Part shown: one piece after another, positions 44,693 to 52,274 of the stretch
Numbering within the stretch: position 1 is the first letter of the stretch
Layout of the letters: each line of letters starts with the position of its first letter
NCBI GenBank assembly: GCA_009928665.1
Contig: SACF01000017.1
Location: forward strand, 1-64,000
Length of the DNA stretch: 64,000 bases
From: Alphaproteobacteria bacterium
GTDB taxonomy: Bacteria > Bacteroidota > Bacteroidia > Bacteroidales > FEN-979
Reading direction: 5' to 3'
The notes under the pieces: model-generated
What the model was told of the DNA's origin: nothing
What the model saw: the letters and a program-made list of their open reading frames with translations, nothing else
Databases searched by the model: none
Translations under genes and position numbers: made by a program

Positions 44693-46477
44693 ATGACTAA
44701 GAAAAACAGAAGGATCACCCTCATTGTCGTATTGCTGGTCTTAACAGCTGTTGCGGTGCCCGTCGGGCTGAAGTTTTTTCCCTTTACAAAGGTGGTCAGA
44801 ATGCCTTCTGCCCCGGAACAGGAATATTCCGCCCCGGGTAAAGTACACGCCCTTCCCCCAAATGCTTACAGTTACGATTTTGAGGTAGCTCCCGGGAAAT
44901 CCGTGCCGGGTGGCTTTTACAAGGGACTGGCCCATTCGGGTCAATATTCGGTGAAGGCATTCGGACAGAATAGCTTCAGTAATGCAATGGAGCGAACTGC
45001 GGAAGAAATCGGCATTGAAAACCTGAAAAGTGTCGCCATAAGCGCATGGATATACGTTTTTCCGACCCGGAAGGAGGTTAAAGGAAGCCTGGTTTTTACT
45101 GCGTCGAACGAACTGGGCGTCAACGTTTGCTGGCAGGGCATCGGGATCCGTGAACCCGAGGTACCAAAAGGAACATGGTTCAAGGTTTCGGGACAATTCG
45201 ATCTCACATCGATCACCTTTAAGCCGGGCTACAAGGTTCAGATCTATTTCTGGAATACGAGCAGTACCGACATTCTGGTTGATGATTATTATGTCGTCTT
45301 CGGAGGCACCCCGGAACGCAGAGGCGATTCTGCCCGCGTGGATCTGACCCGGGGAAGGTTCACACCGCAATTCAACCACCCGCCCTTCCCCGTGACCTTC
45401 CTCAAAAAGGAAGAACCGGAAATAAAACTGAACCCTGCCGATCTGAACCCTGCTGACCTGACGGTTGCAGGCAATCTCTTTAATACCGGTGACGACGGAC
45501 TTTTTTCCATCAGTTCAGCCGGTAAGGTCGTTGCTTTTATCTATTGCCGCGATTCCCGGACGTTTAACAAGGTACCGGTTTCCAACCCGACGGCAACCAC
45601 ATCCTGCGGCAGGGTCAAAAAACTGCATATTCTGAAGTCAGCACACAATCAGCCTGACCGGATCGTTTTTGAATCGGAGAAAGGATGGCTGCTGGGTGAA
45701 CTGAAACAGGTCAGGCAACCCTGCCAGCAAAACACAACCTTGCAAACCAGCCTGGTGATTCTCTCAAAATCGGATAAGGCTGTCAGCGCGCTGGTATGTG
45801 GCAACTTTACAGGTAGTGATAACCCGGAGATCCTGACTATTTCGGCCGGAGGGGAGTGGCAGCTATTATCGGCTGTAACAGGTCCCGGTAATGTGATGAG
45901 CTGGAAACCGGTTAACAAATCCCAACAGAATCCGGTCAAACTCTGGGATCCTGCTGAAGCCCGCGCCACCCTGACCGGCGGTAGGTTTTTACCAAGGATC
46001 GGTCATGATGTCGTTCTTACTGTTTCCCGCTCCCTGAATGGTTCTGTTCCCGTTTATTCGATCCTTAATTTCGATCACCTAAATCAAAGATGGACCCCGA
46101 TAAGTCCCCGGAAACATCAGCACCTCGGATTAACAATAGGTCTCGATACCCTGAAACCCGACGACCGGTTTTTCGTTCTGAAATCCGGATCCGGATACAG
46201 GGTGTTACGGTATAACCGCGACTGGCGGTTTGATCTGAAGGAGATCCGTTTTTCCGACACCGCTTTTACCATCATCTCATCGCTCGATTTCAGGGGATAC
46301 GAAAAAGGGATGAATCCGAAATTCTATGAGAAACTAAACTTGATCCCACTGAATTCGGGCAATCCCGGCCATCCGGCATTCCTGGTAAACGGATCGGTGG
46401 CCCGGGAACGGCATTATGAATCCATACTGCCCGATTTCATCCATTGGTATTCGTTAGAACCGGATGAAAAACGATGA
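44693..46477 (+). CDS. Membrane-anchored protein: beta-sandwich module plus repeat-rich C-domain
   Basis: A 594-residue protein ten bases after the protease gene. One membrane helix (ITLIVVLLVLTAVAVPVGLKFF, about 7-28) precedes the recurrent module (about 60-208): YSYDFEVAPGK, HSGQYSVKAFGQ, GTWFKVSGQF, VQIYFWNTSSTDILVDDYYVVF. The C-terminal part (about 245-594) has beta-propeller-like repeats with VCGNFTGSDNPEILTISAGGEWQLL and GGRFLPRIGHDVVLTVSRS, resembling FG-GAP/VCBS units. There is no catalytic signature. It may bind or scaffold the surface glycan; this is inference from neighbours and domain type. Confidence 0.7.
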   Translation: MTKKNRRITLIVVLLVLTAVAVPVGLKFFPFTKVVRMPSAPEQEYSAPGKVHALPPNAYSYDFEVAPGKSVPGGFYKGLAHSGQYSVKAFGQNSFSNAMERTAEEIGIENLKSVAISAWIYVFPTRKEVKGSLVFTASNELGVNVCWQGIGIREPEVPKGTWFKVSGQFDLTSITFKPGYKVQIYFWNTSSTDILVDDYYVVFGGTPERRGDSARVDLTRGRFTPQFNHPPFPVTFLKKEEPEIKLNPADLNPADLTVAGNLFNTGDDGLFSISSAGKVVAFIYCRDSRTFNKVPVSNPTATTSCGRVKKLHILKSAHNQPDRIVFESEKGWLLGELKQVRQPCQQNTTLQTSLVILSKSDKAVSALVCGNFTGSDNPEILTISAGGEWQLLSAVTGPGNVMSWKPVNKSQQNPVKLWDPAEARATLTGGRFLPRIGHDVVLTVSRSLNGSVPVYSILNFDHLNQRWTPISPRKHQHLGLTIGLDTLKPDDRFFVLKSGSGYRVLRYNRDWRFDLKEIRFSDTAFTIISSLDFRGYEKGMNPKFYEKLNLIPLNSGNPGHPAFLVNGSVARERHYESILPDFIHWYSLEPDEKR

Positions 46478-46516
46478 GCAGAAGCGTTTTTGAGACTTTG
46501 ATAATCCCTGACCACA

Positions 46517-48466
46517 ATGCCTGAAAAAACAAACAGATCAATAAAAAATTACGGTTTAATCGTTCTCCTGGCCTTCCTGTTTTTCCCATGGTTCCTGTTA
46601 TCCTGTGGTCAGGGTACAAAGTCACCGGAGGTTGCAAGCGAACAGTTCGTCGTGAAAAATTTCAATCCCATTGCCAACTGGAAATCCGGCACAACCCTGT
46701 CGCTCGACTATTCCGGGGCCATCTCCGGCGGATTCGTGGTTCCTTCGCCGAATCAGACAGAAGAGGGATATTTCAGGCTGGAATTCAGCATCAGGAATAC
46801 CGGGACCGCACCGCGGAAATTCATGTACAAAATATTCTACCAGAACGAATCGTATAAATTCCCCGAGCGCGATCCGGCCGACAGCCTGCGCCAGCATCCC
46901 CAGGCCTGGGAAAACTTTTACGGGAGCTGGGAAGAACAGGACGCGGCCTTTGCTGAAACAGAGATGATCCCGGCCGACGGTGATTTTCACCAGGTGACCT
47001 CAAAATTCAGGATCGTCGGCAACCCCCGGAATGAGCCGCGTTACTTTGCCGATGGCCACAACGACCGGTTTAAACGGAACCTGAGGGTGGGAGCGTACAG
47101 CTTTATGCTGGTGGTTACCATCCCCGAAAATGTGCAAAATAAGGTCATCCCGATAAATGTTCAGCAGATCGGTACGTCTTCGCCCGAGGGCTTCGTCAAT
47201 CCTTATTTTTATTTTCTTTACGGACCGGGAGCCTCCCTGCCAAACACCATTATCCAGAAGTTTCCACAGACATTGAAAGTTGTGGCAAATCCCGACCCCG
47301 GAGCCGGGATCTTTGTCAATCCATCAGCCTATTCAAAAGAGGAGGCCGAAAAGGGGAAAACCCCATGTTGCGGCCAGGATTCATCCTGGTACCGCAATGC
47401 AGCCTTCGAACAATTTGTTCATTATGTGGATCCGTCGACCAAACTCAATAATATTCCGGTCATTACCGATATCATGAATGATCCTTACACACGGATGGAT
47501 TATAACTGGAACCGCAGGTTTTACCGAAAGGAAGAGCTCATTGCCACCACGGCGCTGGTTGCTGAAATACCTTGTCAGACGGTTGTTTCTGATCCCGTGA
47601 ACCATAAGATCATCATCCGGAATCCGAAATCCGAATTCGGGAAGTGGCAAAAGCAAAATGTCGGGGTGATCACCCGTCACGGAATGACCTTCGGCAAATA
47701 TACCGTGAAATGCAAGCTTACCGAGTTGTTGAATAAACATAACATGTGGAACGGGCTGACCAACGCCATCTGGATGATTACACAATCGCAGGCCGACTGG
47801 AACTTGCGGCGTACCTGTACCAATGGCGGCTATATGGCCAATTATTACGGAGGCCAACAGGATCAGCGGGTTCCCACGGTGGGATATTCGGAGATCGATT
47901 TTGAGATCCTGAAAACCGTTCCATACTGCCCCTCCTGGGTGCTTCCACCGGTTTATAACCATGGAATTGATGATCAGAAGAACGTTCTGAACTGGAATGT
48001 CCCCTTCCCTGAGGAGGTGATGGCCGACGACGACAAGATCATCGTTTCGTGTACCAACTGGGATATGGCTTGCTGGCAACCCGCCCACTTCAGCGAAGGA
48101 TGTTACCCTGTTCATCACAATAGCACGACCTATTGGGCACACCGCTGGGATAAAAATTACCGCGCACTGACCCAGAAAACCCCGGAACCCGACGATGAAC
48201 TCTTTGCTGCGCCGTACTATTATTTCCAGATCGACTGGCAACCCGACAAGATCATCTGGCGTATCGGACCGGAAAAGGGGAGAATGCGTGTGGTAGGGTA
48301 CATGGATGAATCGATTACTTCCATCCCGAATAACCAGATGTTGCTGATCATCACACAGGAATTCCATAATACGAAATGGTGGATCGGTTCCGCCTATTCG
48401 CAGGATAATATTCCTTTCCCGGGAGCCGACTACGTGGGAGAGATCTTTGAAGTCACGATTGAATAA
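46517..48466 (+). CDS. GH16-like glycoside hydrolase lipoprotein
   Basis: A 649-residue lipoprotein: hydrophobic signal (YGLIVLLAFLFFPWFLLSC) with lipidated Cys30. The N-terminal half (about 35-340) is a beta-rich domain of unknown role. The C-terminal half resembles family 16 hydrolases: GMTFGKYTVKCKL, NGLTNAIWMI, and the active-site motif Glu459-Ile-Asp461-Phe-Glu463 (SEIDFEIL), followed by QIDWQPDKIIWRI, the typical trailing strand. GH16 enzymes cleave beta-1,3/1,4 glycans. In this setting it may trim the exported polymer. Substrate not predictable. Confidence 0.78.
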   Translation: MPEKTNRSIKNYGLIVLLAFLFFPWFLLSCGQGTKSPEVASEQFVVKNFNPIANWKSGTTLSLDYSGAISGGFVVPSPNQTEEGYFRLEFSIRNTGTAPRKFMYKIFYQNESYKFPERDPADSLRQHPQAWENFYGSWEEQDAAFAETEMIPADGDFHQVTSKFRIVGNPRNEPRYFADGHNDRFKRNLRVGAYSFMLVVTIPENVQNKVIPINVQQIGTSSPEGFVNPYFYFLYGPGASLPNTIIQKFPQTLKVVANPDPGAGIFVNPSAYSKEEAEKGKTPCCGQDSSWYRNAAFEQFVHYVDPSTKLNNIPVITDIMNDPYTRMDYNWNRRFYRKEELIATTALVAEIPCQTVVSDPVNHKIIIRNPKSEFGKWQKQNVGVITRHGMTFGKYTVKCKLTELLNKHNMWNGLTNAIWMITQSQADWNLRRTCTNGGYMANYYGGQQDQRVPTVGYSEIDFEILKTVPYCPSWVLPPVYNHGIDDQKNVLNWNVPFPEEVMADDDKIIVSCTNWDMACWQPAHFSEGCYPVHHNSTTYWAHRWDKNYRALTQKTPEPDDELFAAPYYYFQIDWQPDKIIWRIGPEKGRMRVVGYMDESITSIPNNQMLLIITQEFHNTKWWIGSAYSQDNIPFPGADYVGEIFEVTIE

Positions 48467-48616
48467 CCGACTGAGCCTGTCGAAATTTCCGAACGGATTA
48501 AAAGGCTGAATATTTGCAAAGAAAGATGTATAATTTATAACTTTATCCGGCCAAATGGATCGGGTAAATATTGCGGAATCCCCTGAGACCAGGCAGGCAG
48601 CCCACGTCGATCATCG

Positions 48617-51046
48617 ATGAGAAAAAATCAGTCATCAAAAATATCTCACCTGCTGTCGGACTTTGCCGGTTTCAACCTGTTTGCCGTGATCATTCTGCTG
48701 TCAGGCAGAGTATTACAGTACTTTTACCTGGGCGCCGCACACACCCTTCCGACACATGCAAAGATCCTCGAACTGCAGGGATTCGGGCAGGATGTATGGG
48801 TCTGGTTAATAGCAGGTTTCCTTTTACTAATCCCTTTTCTGATACTGGCCTGCCTGCGTAGGTGGATCGGGTTGACCTTTCTTGCCCTCTCCTTTCTGAT
48901 CTATGTTGCGGTGGAATGGATGCTGTTCCAGTATTTTATCATTACCCTTGTGCCGCTTGACCAGGTGATCTTTTCCTATTCCTGGAATGAGATGGTCCTG
49001 ATCGCCCGAAGTTCGGCCGGTATTAGTTTCAGTACCTGGTTTCCGCTGCTGGTTATGGTCGCACTCTGGGCCTGTGCCATCACCCTGACCGTGAAAATTA
49101 AGTTCCCCCCGTTCATTGTGTTATTGTTCTTTTTCGTCGCGCTGATCGCCATTCCGTTGGGGTATATGTTAAAGCTGGAGGAATCCGGGTTTACCAACCG
49201 TTTTGAGTACCATGTTACCCTCAATAAAAGTTCCTGGTTTCTGGATCATACCCTTCGGTATAAACTTAAATCGAAAGCGGGCGCTGACTTACGGAAAACG
49301 GAGGCTGCCGCGATGAGCTGGCAGCGTAATCATCCCGAATTCGAATACACGGGTACCGGCTATCCCTTTCTTCACACGGAGAAGACAAAGGATGTGCTCG
49401 GGCCGTTCTTCAATCTTCAGAAAGAGCCTCCCAACCTGGTATTCATCATCGTTGAATCACTTTCACCCTGTTTTATGGGGAATAACCCGATTTACGGCAG
49501 TTTTACGCCATTTCTGGATTCCCTCGCAGGGGAAAGCCTGTTCTGGAACAATTTTCTGGCAACCTCCGACCGTACCTTCAATGTTTTACCAGCCGTGTTC
49601 GGCTCTCTACCCCCGGGCGATCCGACCTTTATAGGCGAAGCCTCCCGGATGCCGTCGCATCTTACCCTGATCCAGTTGTTGCGCGAAAATGGTTATTTCA
49701 CAGCTTTCTTTTACGGGGGCGATCCGGCATTTAACTTTATGGAGGAGTTCATCAAAAGGCAGGGGACGCACTATATTCTGAAGTATTTCGGACCCCGCTA
49801 TAAGAAGGAGAACATGATCAACGACGGATACAGTTGGGGTTACTCCGACGAAGATCTCTTTTCACGCTCCCTTGAGGCTATCGATTCGGTCAACAGGTCG
49901 CCGAGGCTCGACATTTACCTTACCCTTTCGATGCACAGCCCCTTCATCCCGCCCCGGAGCGAATATTACCTCGCCCGCGTTGAGGAGCGCCTGCGGCGTA
50001 TTCCCCCCGATATCCGGAACCGCGCCGACATTGTGAAATATAAGAATATTTTTTCAACTGTTTTGTACACCGACGACGCGCTCCGGAAATTCTTCGACAG
50101 GTATCGCAATCGGAGCGATTATCAAAATACCATCTTCATCATTACGGGCGATCACGGGCTTCCTGAACTGAACCTGTACAGGTTTTCAGGAATGGCGCAT
50201 TACAACGTCCCGCTCCTGATCTATTCACCCATGCTGAAAAAACCGGAATTTTTCAGGTCTGTCTCCTCACACCTCGATATTACCCCCACTTTTCTCTCCC
50301 TGCTGGCTTCGCGGTACCATCTGAAAACCCGGCCTTATACAGCCTGGCTCGGTACGGGCATCGACACAGCCGTTCAGTTCCGCAATACGCATTCTCTGCC
50401 TTTTATTCTTAACAACAAAGAGATAGTGGAATATCTGGAAGGAGATTACTTTCTTTACCTGCAATGGTTGTTCAGGCTTAAGCCCGAGTTTTGGAACCGT
50501 GATACAAACGTTCCCGCCATCCGGCAAAAAATGATAAAAAATCTGGCTGATTTCAAGATTCTGAATACCTATGTCACCAAACAGAACCGGCTGATTCCGC
50601 AGGAGTTGTTTTTTCAGCAAAAACTTTCCGGACATTTCCTGAAGAATCAGGATACGGTGAGGTTTAATCCCGGCGATACCCTGGGAGAGTTCCGGCAATT
50701 GTATCCGGATTTGACTGTTGATCCGGCCATCAAAATGATCGAACTGGATATGATCCTCGAGTTGGCCACAAGGGAAACGGATCCTGAAAAGGCGCCGTTA
50801 ATTGTGACCGACCTGTACGATCCGGATGGGAAGCAACTCCTTTGGCACGCGACCAAACTTCCTTGCAGGGAGCAGGATTCCCGCAAGGAGCCACAAACGT
50901 GGATATCCCTGAAGATCCGCGATCGGATTGATGTGAGCTACCTGCACCGTGATTCAAAATGCCTGATGAAATTTTATATTTGGAACAAAACCTTGTGTAA
51001 AGTACGGGTTAACAGGGCTGTTATAACCCTTACCGGATATTATTAA
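48617..51046 (+). CDS. LtaS-like membrane sulfatase-fold protein (phosphoglycerol/phosphoethanolamine transferase type)
   Basis: A 809-residue protein with about five N-terminal membrane helices (to about residue 195) and an alkaline-phosphatase-superfamily domain (about 270-585). The metal site includes Glu in LVFIIVESLSPCFMGN. The candidate nucleophile is Thr320 in TSDRTFNVLPAVFGSLP, by position relative to LtaS. TLSMHSPFIPP and FIITGDHGLPEL are also present. The C-terminal extension (about 705-809) ends with LMKFYIWNKTLCKVRVNRAVI, which resembles the second half of the shared module. It probably decorates a glycan or lipid with a phospho-alcohol group; sulfatase activity is less likely because the C/SxPxR motif is absent. 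Confidence 0.8.
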   Translation: MRKNQSSKISHLLSDFAGFNLFAVIILLSGRVLQYFYLGAAHTLPTHAKILELQGFGQDVWVWLIAGFLLLIPFLILACLRRWIGLTFLALSFLIYVAVEWMLFQYFIITLVPLDQVIFSYSWNEMVLIARSSAGISFSTWFPLLVMVALWACAITLTVKIKFPPFIVLLFFFVALIAIPLGYMLKLEESGFTNRFEYHVTLNKSSWFLDHTLRYKLKSKAGADLRKTEAAAMSWQRNHPEFEYTGTGYPFLHTEKTKDVLGPFFNLQKEPPNLVFIIVESLSPCFMGNNPIYGSFTPFLDSLAGESLFWNNFLATSDRTFNVLPAVFGSLPPGDPTFIGEASRMPSHLTLIQLLRENGYFTAFFYGGDPAFNFMEEFIKRQGTHYILKYFGPRYKKENMINDGYSWGYSDEDLFSRSLEAIDSVNRSPRLDIYLTLSMHSPFIPPRSEYYLARVEERLRRIPPDIRNRADIVKYKNIFSTVLYTDDALRKFFDRYRNRSDYQNTIFIITGDHGLPELNLYRFSGMAHYNVPLLIYSPMLKKPEFFRSVSSHLDITPTFLSLLASRYHLKTRPYTAWLGTGIDTAVQFRNTHSLPFILNNKEIVEYLEGDYFLYLQWLFRLKPEFWNRDTNVPAIRQKMIKNLADFKILNTYVTKQNRLIPQELFFQQKLSGHFLKNQDTVRFNPGDTLGEFRQLYPDLTVDPAIKMIELDMILELATRETDPEKAPLIVTDLYDPDGKQLLWHATKLPCREQDSRKEPQTWISLKIRDRIDVSYLHRDSKCLMKFYIWNKTLCKVRVNRAVITLTGYY

Positions 51047-51057
51047 AGACCCTTGAT

Positions 51058-52230
51058 ATGAAGATCATTGTACTCGGAGCCGGACTTGTCGGAGGTCCCA
51101 TGGCCCTGGATCTGGCAAAAGATTCAAAATTCGATGTCGCAATAGCCGACATCAATCCGGCTAACCTTCTTGCGGTTGAACAAAGGTGGAAATCCCTATC
51201 CGTTAAGGGGGTTCAGACCGGAAAACCCTTGCAGACAATCCGGCAGGACCTGAGCGATCCCGCCCAGGTGACAAAGCTGGTCTCGGATTTCGATATGGCC
51301 GTTAATGCAGTCCCGGGTTTTATGGGATTCCGGACCCTGAACGCCATCCTGGAAGCCGGTAGAAATGCTGTAGACATCGCTTTTTTCATCGAAGATCCGT
51401 TCGAGCTCGACGATCTGGCAAAGCGTAAAGGAGTCACTGCCATTATGGATATGGGGGTTGCACCCGGGATGTGCAATGTGCTGATCGGATACGCCGACTC
51501 CCTCCTGGATGAAACCGAAGAGGTTTTATACATGGTGGGCGGATTACCTGTGGTCCGCGAATGGCCTTATGAATACAAAGCAGTTTTTTCACCGGTTGAT
51601 GTGATCGAGGAGTATACCCGGCCTGCCCGGTTTATCGAGAACGGAAGAATGGTGGTGAAACCGGCCCTTTCCGATCCCGAATTGCTCGATTTCCCGGGAA
51701 TCGGAACGCTTGAGGCTTTTAACACCGACGGACTCCGTTCGCTGGCCCGTACCGTGAAATGCCGGAATATGAAGGAAAAAACCCTGCGGTATCCCGGGCA
51801 TATTGAGAAAATGAGAATGTTACGCGAGACCGGTTTTTTCAGCCTGGAAGAGATCGAAATCAAGGGGGCCATGATCCGGCCGATGGACCTGACGGCCCGG
51901 CTGCTCTTCCCGAAATGGAAACTGAACGAGGGTGAAGCCGACATAACGGTCATGAAGGTGGTCGTCGAAGGAACGATGGAGGGGCGGAGGGTACGTTATT
52001 CCTGGGATCTGATCGACCGGTATGATGAACCGACCGGAATCCATTCGATGGCACGTACAACCGGTTATACAGCGACGACGGCAGTCAGGATGATTGCAGA
52101 TGGGATTTATACGCGTAAGGGAATTTCAGTTCCCGAGTTTGTCGGACAACAGCCCGGGTGTGTCGATTACCTGTTAAAAGGTCTGGGTGAAAAGAATGTT
52201 CACTATCATCAGAAAACAACGTACATTTGA
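51058..52230 (+). CDS. Saccharopine dehydrogenase-like oxidoreductase
   Basis: A 390-residue NAD(P)-dependent enzyme of the saccharopine/lysine dehydrogenase family. The Rossmann motif is IIVLGAGLVGGPMALDLA. Other markers are VNAVPGFMGFRTLNAILEAGRNAVDIAFF, MDMGVAPGMCNVLIG and LEAFNTDGLRSLARTV. It lies 11 bases after the LtaS-like gene, so it is probably in the same transcript, although the link between amino-acid metabolism and the glycan genes is unclear. It could act on lysine or a related amine. Exact substrate is not assignable. Confidence 0.88.
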   Translation: MKIIVLGAGLVGGPMALDLAKDSKFDVAIADINPANLLAVEQRWKSLSVKGVQTGKPLQTIRQDLSDPAQVTKLVSDFDMAVNAVPGFMGFRTLNAILEAGRNAVDIAFFIEDPFELDDLAKRKGVTAIMDMGVAPGMCNVLIGYADSLLDETEEVLYMVGGLPVVREWPYEYKAVFSPVDVIEEYTRPARFIENGRMVVKPALSDPELLDFPGIGTLEAFNTDGLRSLARTVKCRNMKEKTLRYPGHIEKMRMLRETGFFSLEEIEIKGAMIRPMDLTARLLFPKWKLNEGEADITVMKVVVEGTMEGRRVRYSWDLIDRYDEPTGIHSMARTTGYTATTAVRMIADGIYTRKGISVPEFVGQQPGCVDYLLKGLGEKNVHYHQKTTYI

Positions 52231-52274
52231 TTTTGCCGGTTCGATCTGATGTTTTTTTCTACGCATAAATAGGA

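Noticed and set aside
47381..48367. Long minus-strand open frame of 328 codons opposite the GH16-like gene
   Set aside because: It has no recognisable domain, signal or promoter and mirrors codon periodicity of a convincing plus-strand gene.
48617..51046. Aryl sulfatase
   Set aside because: No C/S-x-P-x-R formylglycine motif; membrane topology and the Thr region fit LtaS-type transferases better.
52231..52274. Bidirectional terminator between the oxidoreductase gene and pbp1A
   Set aside because: Only a six-base inverted repeat (TCTGAT/ATCAGA) with the T-run inside the loop; not a convincing structure.
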